64,000 nucleotides of DNA from Anaerobacillus isosaccharinicus (GCF_001866075.3 NZ_CP063356.1:434001-498000), one strand, 5' to 3'; positions 8,080 through 17,256 are shown, counted from the stretch's first letter. Translations and numbers: made by a program. The notes: generated by a model not told the origin, from the sequence alone.

Positions 8080-8215
8080 AACATTTGCACAAGCCCTTCC
8101 ACCAATCCCAAAATCCCAAAATTCATAACTTTCATCATTATGCAAAACACCTTCCGCAAAGTAAACAACAATAAGAAGTAGCTAGTTGTACTATTAGCTA
8201 CTTCTTGATTGATTA

Positions 8216-9823
8216 TTAATTTGCACCTTCTAACTTCGACTTTTTAAACGAAAACCGCTTAAATAACTTATTGACCCCATAAACCATATTAGCTGCAGTG
8301 CACCCAACTACATGGTTACAAGTTGCTAATGGATGAGTTGTTTTACTTGTTTCTAAAGACCGTAACATCTCTTCACTTAACCCTTTTTTACTTAGGGCAT
8401 CCTTGAACTCTTTTTGTGCTGCTTGCTTTGCTTTAAATAGCATCATTTGAATTCTGCTATACACATTTACCGCCCCATCCCCAGTTGTTTCAATAGGCAG
8501 AAAAATGGCTTCGGGATAACGTTCAGTAATTAGCGATTGAACGCCATCAGACACTCCAGATGATGGCATGCAGCCAAAAGGCTTTACTGAGATCGTCATG
8601 TTCACCTTCTTTTTCACAACATTTAGTATTAATTTCCCCACTTCCATATGCCCTTCGCCACCTCGAAGCTGATTGTTGTAATGCTCATTTGCTACCTCAG
8701 CGACTTGATCCATATCGGGTAAATGGTAATCATGTAGTCCCATAATTTTTGCATAAGCTTGAAACCACGTTCTTACGGTGAAATCAGCTAATTTTAACAT
8801 CGCTAGACGCTTCACCGGGTTTTTCCCTTTCAGTCCAAAACGGCCCTCATCATCGTTCCGTAGTGCCATCCGCTTTTTCGTATCGTAACGACCTTCCCAA
8901 ATCAAAAACAATATCCAAGCAGTAAGTGATTGAACTTCAACTTCGGCTCCTTCACTTTCTAAAAATTTCTGCAACTGATAATTGCCGTCGCCTTCTGTCG
9001 TCATTGCCCAGAACTCGCCAATAATGCTTACTTTCGGCTTCACAAGCGTTCGATTTACCTTAACGGTTGCCAATTCTCTGCGGCAACGATATAAGGTTTT
9101 TATGATTGATTTTCTTTCACTAAAGGCATCAAAGAGCATTTTTTTACAACGCTCTAACGCTTCATTTGTAGATCCTTCGATCACTTCGTAAGGGCGAATT
9201 CGGTAACCTATGGCATTTAATACATCTCCAATTAAGACGCCCTTAAGAAATGTAATAAAGAAAGCACTATCAAGTTTTAACGCCGACTCTTCTCCTGTCG
9301 CTTGCTTCAAACCGCTTTGTTGCTGAAAAAGTAGGACTCGAAAGCCGTCAAACCCAGCATCCCGAAGTGCTTTTCGATACTCCGTTACATACGTTCCAAA
9401 CCGACAAGGACCACAAGAACCGCTCGTGACAAATAAGTATGATTTAACGATTTCTTCTTTCGTCTTTCCTTCAACATCTCGTAAATACGTTAGATGTTTA
9501 ATTAAATTCCCAACTGTAAAATAGGTTGGATTACATTGCCCACGATTTCCGAACTCTTTACCTAAGCGTAACGCATCTGTATCAGGACAGTCTAAATGGG
9601 CTACATTATAACCTATTCCTTTTAATCCACCAGCAACTAAGTAGTCGTGTGCCATTGTTAAACCGCCAAATAAAATCGTTGTTGATGCTTTGTCTTTAGC
9701 AAAAAATTGTCTCGGCACAGGGTCAAACCATTGTTTCTTCGTTTCATTAAGACCTAATTTTTCTTCTTGCTCTTCTCGGTAACGAAGTAACTCTTTTTCA
9801 AATTTTTCAGCAACTTTATCCAT
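8216..9823 (-). CDS. 2-hydroxyacyl-CoA dehydratase-like protein, partner of the activase
   Basis: A 535-residue protein of the HgdB/COG3581-like group, which carries iron-sulfur clusters and takes electrons from ATP-driven activases. Cysteines sit in family-like spots: HLDCPDTD, RGQCNPTYFTVG, SGSCGPCRFGTY and PFGCMPSSG. It begins 15 bp after the activase gene (ATG 9823, AGGAGG upstream), so the two form an operon. No CoA-transferase or acyl-CoA dehydrogenase lies nearby, so a fermentative role is not supported. The real substrate is unknown; a small-molecule reductase of the double-cubane type is possible. Confidence 0.75.
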   Translation of the reverse strand: MDKVAEKFEKELLRYREEQEEKLGLNETKKQWFDPVPRQFFAKDKASTTILFGGLTMAHDYLVAGGLKGIGYNVAHLDCPDTDALRLGKEFGNRGQCNPTYFTVGNLIKHLTYLRDVEGKTKEEIVKSYLFVTSGSCGPCRFGTYVTEYRKALRDAGFDGFRVLLFQQQSGLKQATGEESALKLDSAFFITFLKGVLIGDVLNAIGYRIRPYEVIEGSTNEALERCKKMLFDAFSERKSIIKTLYRCRRELATVKVNRTLVKPKVSIIGEFWAMTTEGDGNYQLQKFLESEGAEVEVQSLTAWILFLIWEGRYDTKKRMALRNDDEGRFGLKGKNPVKRLAMLKLADFTVRTWFQAYAKIMGLHDYHLPDMDQVAEVANEHYNNQLRGGEGHMEVGKLILNVVKKKVNMTISVKPFGCMPSSGVSDGVQSLITERYPEAIFLPIETTGDGAVNVYSRIQMMLFKAKQAAQKEFKDALSKKGLSEEMLRSLETSKTTHPLATCNHVVGCTAANMVYGVNKLFKRFSFKKSKLEGAN

Positions 9824-9838
9824 CTCAAATCCTCCTTA

Positions 9839-12800
9839 TTAGACTTGCGCCTTTTTACTCAATGAAAGCTCGTCAATTTCCTCAAGTAATTGATTGCGTT
9901 CTAGCGACTTTCGTTTTTTCTCAATTAGTTTTTCCAGCTCTTCCTTTTTGCGAGCTAAGTCTTGTAAGCGCTCTTCGTTAAGGCTTAAGCTATGGGCATA
10001 CGTTTTAACACGAATTTTAATGGAACCACTTGGCTTATTAGCATCAATGTCATGTAATGCGGAATACGGTGTTCCAGCAGCGGAGATGACTGAGTCAATA
10101 AGTCCGTATGTGGGTGCATCATGTCCACACTTAAAGCTTGAAAGATCAAGGACTGCCACATGAGGATGACGCGCCGCAAATTTTGCTGCCCAAACCTTTT
10201 GAACACTATTTGAGCTAAAATTTTCAGGCCAAACATCCGTAACATCCAAGGCATATTCTACTTTGCCGCTTTCTAAATCATTCTTGAAAAATCTTCGTAG
10301 CCACGCTTCATCTTTTGGAATCGAACGCATTGATAATATTGGATAGCCAAGTACTTGAAACTCATCTAAAACTCCGTGATTTAAGCCAGGATCTGAATGG
10401 TATGGTCTACCGATCATAAGAATTGCGACCCTATTCTCCTCTTCAACTTGTTCTAATATTTCTTTTCCTCTTTGCTGCATTTCATCGTCAAACATCCTCA
10501 ATGCCTTCCACGCTTCATCTGCGGCAAAATCACTTTCGTCTTCAGTAATTTGTAAAAACGCTTCGAACGCTTCAAACATTTGTTTTTTCAATAAATTTGG
10601 TTCAGTAAAAGTCACAGCTGGATCAAAGTACTGAATGTTCCGTTCTTTGAAGAAGTCTGTTTCTTTTGTAAAAGCTGCTTTAATTACATTTGGTGCCCCT
10701 GCGACAATTGGGCAACTCGCCGAATCGATGACGTTTTTTATATGGGCATCGATATGAGTGATGCATGGAAAAAACACTCCATGTAACGGCTTATCTTCTT
10801 TATGATGTTTAAAGAGTAGATTGTGTACATGGGCCTGGGCCACTTTGGACGGATAGCATGGGTCAATCGAGCCATACTTCCCACCTGCTTGCCACATTTC
10901 TTCACTCGTATTATCACTAAAGACGATGTTTTTTTCAGGGATACCTAAGGTCTCGAAGTATGTTCGCCAAAACGGAGCTGTTGACCAAACATTAAGAACC
11001 TTTGGGATACCTATCCGGATTTCTTTTCGATGCTCAATCGCTTCTTCGGATGATCGTTGAAACGTTCTTTCGTATTTGACCTTTTTCTTACCAAATAGGG
11101 TTGATTTCACTTTGATATCTTCAATGATTGTCTCCTCTGTCGGTAGCGGTTTTTGATCATAAAAATGTTTAAATATTCTTTTCGCCTCATAGTCAACGAG
11201 GTTAGGGTAATGCTTTTTTAGTTGATTACGTTCTCTTTTTAGTGAGATTAAAGCCTCTTTATCTTCAACAGTTCCTTTTTCGCAGCTAAACCCAGAAATG
11301 TAACGGGCTGTTTGCCCATCTGGCGTTTTTGTATCAATAAACGTTCGACTACACAAGTTCGGGCAAAAGTTGCAGCGTGTTGACTCGTCATTTCTTGATT
11401 CATACGTCATACCAATGGCTGAATCTAGACCTTGGAAAGTTGTGTAACCCTTACGTTTCACAACGCGAATCGTTTCCATCGCAGCACCGATTGCACCAGC
11501 TTCTCCTGTATGTGGATGAACAAAAACTTCCGCATCAGGAACCCGTTCTTTAATATAATCTACTTGTGCCTTCACAGCTGCTAGATTATGCTGTGTACCA
11601 CCTTGAAGGACAAACTTTCGGCCTAGCTCAGCCATTCGTGGAACTTGAACAACGTATTGCCAAATGTTTTTCGGTAAAACCATTGCAAGCCCTGCTAATA
11701 ATTCTTCTTTTGCATAACCTTCCTTTTGAAAATTAACACGATCTGAATCTAAAAACACGGCACACCCATATGAAAACTTCGGTGATAAGTCAGCTCGAAA
11801 AGCAGTTTCTGCATATTCTTGAACTGGGATTCCGAATTGATCTGCCATTGCTTGAAGGAGCATTCCATTTCCTGCTGAACATTGATTTGAAAGTCTGAAA
11901 TTGCGAATGTCTCCATTTTTCAAAAATAGAACTTTAATGTCTTGCCCACCAATATCACAAATAACATCAATATCGCCGAAAAAGTGGACCGCACTCATCA
12001 TATGGGCGACCGTCTCAACAATGTTAACGTCTGCGTTTAATGTTTTTTCAAGAACATCCGCAGCATAACCTGTAGCACCAAAGCCCATGACCTCTAATTC
12101 TGCCCCACTTTTTAAAACCTTCTCACGGATCTTTCCTAATAATTCACGCGTATCTTGAATTGGATTTCCTTTTGATAGTTGATATTCTTTTAGCAAAATA
12201 TTGCCATCCATATCTACTAGTACAGCCTTCGATGAAGTAGAGCCTCCATCTAGACCAATGACCGCCTGGATCTTTTGTCCTTGTTTAAATTCCACAGGTG
12301 TAAACTTCGGAATGCTATACTGAATTCGAAATTGCTCTAGTTCTTCTTCACTTTTAACTAGAGGTGCCCCCGCTTTTTCTCCAAGCTTTGCTTTTCGGCC
12401 ATGTGAGATAAATGTTTTTAACGATTCAATTCCTTTATAAATACCAACTTCAGCTGGCTCGTGCATTCCGTACATCACTGCGCCGAATGCAGCATAGTAT
12501 TGAGCGTTTTCTGGGATGAAAATTAACTCTTCAATTGGCACATCTTTTGGATACTCGTAGCCTCGTTCCTCCCAACCTTCAGGAATTCGTTTACGCCAAC
12601 ACTGTTGTAAGAAAGGTAAATATGTATTAGGTCCACCAAGTAACAACACTTTGTGACGTAGCGTATTTCCTCTTGTAAGCACTGATAGGTTTTGCATAAC
12701 AATGGCATCTGCTAGGGAACACATTATTTCTGAAGAAGGAATACTGCTCTTTACTAAGTTAACAATATCTGTTTCCGCAAAAACTCCACATTTCGCTGCA

Positions 12801-13324
12801 ACGTGATGAAGCTTTGAGTCATCAAATTGTAGCTTTGCCACTTCACTTTCTGGCAACCCAACTTTGATCATGCATTTATCAATCGTTGCCCCAGTTCCAG
12901 ATGCGCATTTATCATTCATCGAGGTAATCGCTTGTTTATCGCCTGTTTCTTCATTTTCTTTAAAAATGATAATTTTTGCATCTTGACCACCAAGTTCAAC
13001 GACACTCCCTACATCTGGGTGCAGCTCTTCTACCGTCATCGTGACTGCATTTACTTCCTGCACAAATTTAGCCCCGATATGCTCTGCAATCGGACCTCCA
13101 CCAGACCCAGTAATAAAAACGCGTATATTATCTCTTTTTATGTGGGAAAATTCATTTCCTATTCGAATTAAAAATTCTTGTACCATTTCTGCTTGTTTCG
13201 TATGGTGTCGTTGATAATCCGACCATAATATTTTTTTGTTCTCCGGATTTACAACTGTTGCTTTTACCGTTGTCGATCCTACGTCGATTCCGATATAGAT
13301 CGATTGAAGTTCTTCATTCTCCAC
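9839..13324 (-). CDS. Dual-ATPase BadF/BadG/HgdC-type activase with DUF2229 domain
   Basis: A 1161-residue protein. Two tandem ASKHA ATPase domains of the acyl-CoA dehydratase activator family are visible. The first starts at IGIDVGSTTVK (11-21), with cysteines C140 and C179. The second starts at IGLDGGSTSSK (356-366), with C482 and C521. Both pairs are 39 residues apart, the spacing of the [4Fe-4S] ligands in HgdC. A CxxCxxxC motif follows (C651, C654, C658), then a DUF2229 region from about 775 and a long C-terminal coiled coil. Start: GTG 13324 after GTGAGGTGA. It should transfer low-potential electrons with ATP hydrolysis to the downstream partner. Confidence 0.85.
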   Translation of the reverse strand: MENEELQSIYIGIDVGSTTVKATVVNPENKKILWSDYQRHHTKQAEMVQEFLIRIGNEFSHIKRDNIRVFITGSGGGPIAEHIGAKFVQEVNAVTMTVEELHPDVGSVVELGGQDAKIIIFKENEETGDKQAITSMNDKCASGTGATIDKCMIKVGLPESEVAKLQFDDSKLHHVAAKCGVFAETDIVNLVKSSIPSSEIMCSLADAIVMQNLSVLTRGNTLRHKVLLLGGPNTYLPFLQQCWRKRIPEGWEERGYEYPKDVPIEELIFIPENAQYYAAFGAVMYGMHEPAEVGIYKGIESLKTFISHGRKAKLGEKAGAPLVKSEEELEQFRIQYSIPKFTPVEFKQGQKIQAVIGLDGGSTSSKAVLVDMDGNILLKEYQLSKGNPIQDTRELLGKIREKVLKSGAELEVMGFGATGYAADVLEKTLNADVNIVETVAHMMSAVHFFGDIDVICDIGGQDIKVLFLKNGDIRNFRLSNQCSAGNGMLLQAMADQFGIPVQEYAETAFRADLSPKFSYGCAVFLDSDRVNFQKEGYAKEELLAGLAMVLPKNIWQYVVQVPRMAELGRKFVLQGGTQHNLAAVKAQVDYIKERVPDAEVFVHPHTGEAGAIGAAMETIRVVKRKGYTTFQGLDSAIGMTYESRNDESTRCNFCPNLCSRTFIDTKTPDGQTARYISGFSCEKGTVEDKEALISLKRERNQLKKHYPNLVDYEAKRIFKHFYDQKPLPTEETIIEDIKVKSTLFGKKKVKYERTFQRSSEEAIEHRKEIRIGIPKVLNVWSTAPFWRTYFETLGIPEKNIVFSDNTSEEMWQAGGKYGSIDPCYPSKVAQAHVHNLLFKHHKEDKPLHGVFFPCITHIDAHIKNVIDSASCPIVAGAPNVIKAAFTKETDFFKERNIQYFDPAVTFTEPNLLKKQMFEAFEAFLQITEDESDFAADEAWKALRMFDDEMQQRGKEILEQVEEENRVAILMIGRPYHSDPGLNHGVLDEFQVLGYPILSMRSIPKDEAWLRRFFKNDLESGKVEYALDVTDVWPENFSSNSVQKVWAAKFAARHPHVAVLDLSSFKCGHDAPTYGLIDSVISAAGTPYSALHDIDANKPSGSIKIRVKTYAHSLSLNEERLQDLARKKEELEKLIEKKRKSLERNQLLEEIDELSLSKKAQV

Positions 13325-13683
13325 AAAATCACCTCACTATGAAATTATTGCATCTTTAGTATGGTTACTATATTTGCAACATATTCATAGTGTTATATTT
13401 ATTTTATATAGAAAGGGGTGTGCCAGGATACCTCTGATTGAATGATTTTCTAGGTAGATTACTATTTTGGGTTGAAAATAAGTTATTTAAGGATGAAGTT
13501 AGGTAAGGTGGATTGCTTTTTAAACAGTATTATAGACTCTCGGAATAAATGATGAGTTTATCGAAGATTTGTAAAAAATTTACTGGGAATTTCATTAACA
13601 GGACAGCAAAGTGATGTGTTTTCATAGTGTTTTCAAAAAAGTGTATACCAAATAAGCCTACGGCTGCTATTTTTTAAAAATGA
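13325..13683. other. Intergenic region between activase operon and IS transposase
   Basis: About 360 bp, AT-rich. It must hold the activase operon promoter on the right-to-left strand, but I see no convincing -35/-10 pair. One end of the IS at 13684-15183 should also lie here, but I could not find matching terminal repeats. No gene is supported. Confidence 0.4.
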
Positions 13684-15183
13684 CTAGGCGCTCTTAGAAA
13701 AGATGATTTCTTGGATGTTCAAAGTCTCTTTCTGACTACTGTACCAAGCATCTATGTGTTGACACATCATGATTGAATATAAGCGGACATACCACATTTT
13801 TGTAGAGCGATGACGCCCAGATTCTAAGTGATAGTCGACTTTTTCTCTTTTGTTCGAACGTTCAACTGAAGTTCTTCGTTTATAAATCAGTTTCCACTTT
13901 TCAGAAGACCTCGGTGTTTTAGTGAACAGACGAAGATTATCTTGCTTAAACGTATGAAATGTCCGGCCATACTTCGCTTTAGAACACGGAGTGGAACATG
14001 TATTTTTTGTTCCGCAAGCTAGTGGACAACGCCACTTTTGGCGGTTTTGAGATTTGTCAAACCCATTGGGTTTCATTTCCATTCCAATTGGACAAATAGG
14101 AACGCCTAGGGGAGAAATCTGAATATCACTTTGCGTACTGAAGTTTTTCTTTGTTCGAACATTAAGATCAATAAATGGTTCCACATTATGATGGTCCAGT
14201 AATTCGTAAATCGGTTCTGCATCATGTGCGGCATCGAGAAGGATTTTATCAATTGTGCCCAAGGTGTACCGTTGCGAAAATTCAATTGAACCAACCACTA
14301 GGCTGACTGAATCATGCCGGGAAGCAGGATGCAGCCGTGGATATAGCGGCAAGTCGTATTGGCTATCGCTAGTGGATATCATGTAGAGATGATATCCGTT
14401 GAAGTACCTCTCCCTTGAACTATCCCAACCTGAGTCGATGTCAGGTTGAGAATATCGACGAGGATGAGTACAATTCGTTAGTCCTTGGGCACTACAATCA
14501 CAAATAGGTTTGCTCCTTGGGTATCTCGCTGTTTCCACGGGTGTCCCATCTCCAACAACACCAAGGGAATGGGGATCCCCAAGCAAACCCAATCTCGCTG
14601 AAACTTCAAGAAATTGAGATTGAAAAAACGCGTATAATTGATCTCCCGGCAATTGTTTTTGTTTTGAGCCATTGCGTAAATGACGATCCACTAATTTTCT
14701 AATAATACCAGGGTTTCTAGGAGTTGCTTTTTCACCCTTTTTCGGTTTTTTCTTCTTCTTCTTTTTTCGTTTGAGCTTAATAAAAGGTTTTACATTAGCC
14801 TTCTCAAAACCTGATAGCCGTCTGAAGAAGTCATAAAAAGTACCGACACCTGGAACATCCCCAGGTTCAAAGCCGCTAAGGATCGTGTAAAGAGGAACAC
14901 GATGGAGTTGGTTCACCCATTCTGTAATACTCAGGGTCGGACTTGTCAATAAACACAAAAGATAAGAGCGAAGCATGGAAGCAGGATCACGTGGCTCAGG
15001 ACCTTTAACTGAATATGAATCATGAAGCCACGTAGTGGTAAACGAAAGATCCGTGATCCATAACTTCGAGATAATAGTCCAATCTTTTTGTACGAGAGTC
15101 AGTATACCGCCTGAGTAATGAGTATTTAATTGGTCTAAAACGAAGTTTTGATATGAGATATGTGGTATTAGCGCAGGTTTCAT
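13684..15183 (-). CDS. DDE transposase (IS5/IS1182-like superfamily, group undetermined)
   Basis: A 499-residue transposase. Candidate DDE residues lie in VVGDGTPVETA, ILLDAAHDAEPI and RRTSVERSNKR. A cysteine cluster (CPLACGTKNTCSTPCSK) precedes the last acidic residue, as in IS1182-type enzymes. A run of lysines lies near residue 140. The frame is intact and preceded by GGGGGA before ATG 15183. I could not define terminal inverted repeats or a target duplication, so the element's limits are open. Confidence 0.82.
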   Translation of the reverse strand: MKPALIPHISYQNFVLDQLNTHYSGGILTLVQKDWTIISKLWITDLSFTTTWLHDSYSVKGPEPRDPASMLRSYLLCLLTSPTLSITEWVNQLHRVPLYTILSGFEPGDVPGVGTFYDFFRRLSGFEKANVKPFIKLKRKKKKKKKPKKGEKATPRNPGIIRKLVDRHLRNGSKQKQLPGDQLYAFFQSQFLEVSARLGLLGDPHSLGVVGDGTPVETARYPRSKPICDCSAQGLTNCTHPRRYSQPDIDSGWDSSRERYFNGYHLYMISTSDSQYDLPLYPRLHPASRHDSVSLVVGSIEFSQRYTLGTIDKILLDAAHDAEPIYELLDHHNVEPFIDLNVRTKKNFSTQSDIQISPLGVPICPIGMEMKPNGFDKSQNRQKWRCPLACGTKNTCSTPCSKAKYGRTFHTFKQDNLRLFTKTPRSSEKWKLIYKRRTSVERSNKREKVDYHLESGRHRSTKMWYVRLYSIMMCQHIDAWYSSQKETLNIQEIIFSKSA

Positions 15184-15382
15184 TTAAATCCCCCATTTCA
15201 CCGTATTGTTAGGAAGTCAATTCCTCCTCGGCGATTATTGGGGTTCCACTAAAAAGTCAAGTGTTTTTTTAGTTTTTTTATGATATTTTTCAACAATTAA
15301 TTTCCAATTGAAGAAGAAAACTAAAGTAAAAATCCCACCTAGAAATAGGAGGGATACAAATAAATTGGTTCAAGAAAACCTT

Positions 15383-15409
15383 GAGCCACAAGGCTCGGCA
15401 AATGCCGAG
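15383..15409. repeat. Two overlapping hairpins
   Basis: GAGCC/GGCTC (15383-15387, 15392-15396) and CTCGGC/GCCGAG (15394-15399, 15404-15409) share the bases CTC, so only one can form fully at a time. It lies between the transposase and the 52-bp repeat array. Its role is unknown; it could be a leader switch or an IS-end structure. Confidence 0.5.
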
Positions 15410-15439
15410 AGTCTATTATTATATTAGGAGGTTATAGTA

Positions 15440-16063
15440 TTAGGAGTTGGCGGGTAAAATTTTTCTTTTTTATGCCCAGCATTTACATTTATTAGAAGTT
15501 TTAAGCCCACTTCTATCTTATTTATGCCTGATTTTTACAGTTATTAGGAATTTGTGGGCAGCTTTTTTCTTTTTTATGCCCAGTTCTTACAGTAATCAGG
15601 AGTTTGCGGGCAGCTTTTATTTTATTTATGCCTAATTTTTACAATTATTAGGAGTTTGCGGGCAGCTTCTATCTTATTTATGCCTGATTTTTACAGTAAT
15701 TAGGAGTTTTGGGGCAGCTTTTTTCTTTTTTATGCCCGGTTTTTACAGTAATTAGGAGTTTGTGGGCTGCTTTTATTTTATTCACGCCTGATTTTTACAG
15801 TTATTAGGAATTTGTGGGCAGCTTTTTTCTTTTTTATGCCCGGTTTTTACAGTAATTAGGAGTTTGTGAGCAGCTATTATTTTATTCATACCTGATTTTT
15901 ACAGTTATTAGGAATTTGTGGGCAGCTTTTTTCTTTTTTATGCCCGGTTTTTACAGTAATTAGGAATTTGCGGGCAGCTTTTATTTTATTCATGCCTGAT
16001 TTTTACAGTAATTAGGAATTCATGGGCAACTTCTTTCTTTTTCGGCCTGTTTTTACAGTTAGT
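15440..16063. repeat. Array of twelve 52-bp tandem repeats
   Basis: Units begin with TTAGGA at 15440, 15492, 15544, 15596, 15648, 15700, 15752, 15804, 15856, 15908, 15960 and 16012, an exact 52-bp period. The last unit is slightly shortened. Each holds a GGGCAGC box, a 14-nt pyrimidine tract, ATGCC and a TTTTTACAGT box. Two unit types tend to alternate (cttttttctttttt with atgcccgg, or cttttattttattc with atgcctga), giving a 104-bp higher-order pattern in the right half. The array is noncoding: 52 is not a multiple of three and stops occur in all frames. It lies beyond the tRNA operon terminator. Confidence 0.95.
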
Positions 16064-16077
16064 ACCGAACAAATATA

Positions 16078-16110
16078 AAAAGAGAACCAACAATAGTTAG
16101 TTCTCTTTAA
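16078..16110 (-). terminator. Terminator of the tRNA operon
   Basis: On the minus strand AAGAGAAC pairs with GTTCTCTT around a 12-nt loop, followed by TTTTT. It lies about 20 bp after the tRNA-Arg gene. Confidence 0.85.
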
Positions 16111-16131
16111 TGCTCAGACGATTTTCCAATA

Positions 16132-16208
16132 TGGCGCGCCCTGAGAGATTCGAACTCCCGACCCTGGCATTAGAAGTGCCATGCTCTATCCAGCTGAGCT
16201 AAGGGCGC
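16132..16208 (-). tRNA. tRNA-Arg (anticodon TCT)
   Basis: A full cloverleaf: acceptor GCGCCCT/AGGGCGC, D arm TAGCTCAGCTGGATAGAGC, anticodon loop CTTCTAA and T arm GTTCGAATC, with encoded CCA at 16132-16134. Last gene of the five-tRNA operon. Its 5' end is duplicated 161 bp upstream. Confidence 0.93.
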
Positions 16209-16401
16209 ATGTTGTGATTTCAATGGTGATTATTCATGATGCTTACGGACGATGCTTTTGCTCCGTAGTATCCTGTTTCTTCCTCTACTAGCGTTGCTAC
16301 GATGCTTTTTGCGTCGAAACAACTCGTAGCCTTTTCATGATGCCTCGCTCGTCGCTGAGCTAAGGGCGCATGTTGTAGTTTCAATGGTGTTCTTTCATAC
16401 T
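16193..16401. repeat. 48-bp direct repeat including the 5' end of tRNA-Arg
   Basis: The bases gctgagctaagggcgcatgt at 16193-16212 recur at 16354-16373, and similarity continues for about 48 bp (16193-16240 and 16354-16401). So the first 16 bases of the tRNA-Arg gene plus its upstream spacer are duplicated inside the unusually long 258-bp spacer between tRNA-Arg and tRNA-Leu. No gene is supported between the copies. Confidence 0.8.
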
Positions 16402-16466
16402 TGAAGCCGTAATCTTTTTCCAATAATAAGGTTAGAAAAAACTTGGCTTGAGCCAAGTTAATAGAG

Positions 16467-16552
16467 TACCGAGGGCCGGACTTGAACCGGCACGATAGTC
16501 ACCTACCGCAGGATTTTAAGTCCTGTGTGTCTGCCAATTCCACCACCCCGGC
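16467..16552 (-). tRNA. tRNA-Leu (anticodon TAA)
   Basis: 86 nt with a long variable arm, acceptor GCCGGGG/CCTCGGT with two G-U pairs, and anticodon loop CTTAAAA. CCA is not encoded (CTC follows), unlike the other four tRNAs here. Confidence 0.93.
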
Positions 16553-16596
16553 ATAATCAAACAAAAACGGACTTGCAAAAGTATAAAGTTTGTAAA

Positions 16597-16672
<76 letters not shown>

Positions 16673-16711
16673 ATAATAAAATTGTATGATCAACTCAACC
16701 TAGAGTTAAAA

Positions 16712-16787
16712 TGGCGGACCCGACCGGGATCGAACCGGCGATCTCCTGCGTGACAGGCAGGCATGTTAACCGCTACACCACGGGTCC
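16712..16787 (-). tRNA. tRNA-Asp (anticodon GTC)
   Basis: 76 nt including encoded CCA. Acceptor GGACCCG/CGGGTCC, anticodon loop CTGTCAC, discriminator G. Confidence 0.95.
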
Positions 16788-16796
16788 AGGTAAATA

Positions 16797-16889
16797 TGGA
16801 GGAGGAAGAGGGATTCGAACCCCCGCGCGGTTTGACCCGCCTGTCGGTTTTCAAGACCGATCCCTTCAGCCAGACTTGGGTATTCCTCC
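16797..16889 (-). tRNA. tRNA-Ser (anticodon TGA)
   Basis: 93 nt with a long variable arm, acceptor GGAGGAA/TTCCTCC, anticodon loop CTTGAAA and encoded CCA at 16797-16799. The discriminator base (16800) reads U, not the G usual for serine tRNAs. First gene of the operon. Confidence 0.95.
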
Positions 16890-16951
16890 GTTTTGAAAAT
16901 GATTTCTTTTTCGCAACCAGCATGTCTTAAAAATGTCGGTCACAAGAATAT

Positions 16952-16980
16952 ATATTATCAGGGAATGTTTATTTTGTCAA
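16952..16980 (-). promoter_or_regulatory. Promoter of the tRNA operon
   Basis: A consensus TTGACA (16975-16980) and TAATAT (16952-16957) with an ideal 17-bp spacer, 63 bp before the first tRNA and reading toward it. Confidence 0.85.
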
Positions 16981-17011
16981 CAATGTTAAAAAAATAATTT
17001 TAAATTATTTA

Positions 17012-17200
17012 TTAAAAAAAATTTACTACTTCTTTTTCTTTCACCCTAATAAGAATTCGTCGGTATTGATTAAGGAGCTCGTCCAATTCTTGACTCTGCT
17101 TAATTGTGACTTCAGAGCTCATTCCATAATGAATCGCTGCCTCAATCATATCTCGTCTTTTAGTCTCGATATATAATTTTAATGACTGATGCGAATACAT
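17012..17200 (-). CDS. Spo0E-family aspartyl-phosphate phosphatase
   Basis: A 62-residue protein with the family signature SQELDELL around residues 36-43 and two predicted helices. Spo0E-type proteins dephosphorylate Spo0A~P and so hold back sporulation. Size is typical. ATG 17200 is preceded by a perfect AGGAGGTG. It is monocistronic: a hairpin terminator reading into it lies on the right and the tRNA promoter lies downstream on the same strand. Confidence 0.85.
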   Translation of the reverse strand: MYSHQSLKLYIETKRRDMIEAAIHYGMSSEVTIKQSQELDELLNQYRRILIRVKEKEVVNFF

Positions 17201-17256
17201 ATAAAAACACCTCCTATTATTAGCTTATTGTAACATTTTACATTAATTAGGTATAA

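Noticed and set aside
9894..13171. Open frames opposite or inside the activase gene (for example 9894-10163, 12932-13171)
   Set aside because: They overlap a strongly supported long gene, show no ribosome site and have no protein-like pattern.
13560..15330. Terminal inverted repeats for the 13.7-15.2 kb transposase
   Set aside because: I compared both flanks and found only scattered matches below 10 bp, so ends are not reported.
15440..16063. CRISPR array
   Set aside because: The whole 52-bp unit repeats, with no unique spacers between constant repeats, and no cas genes are near.
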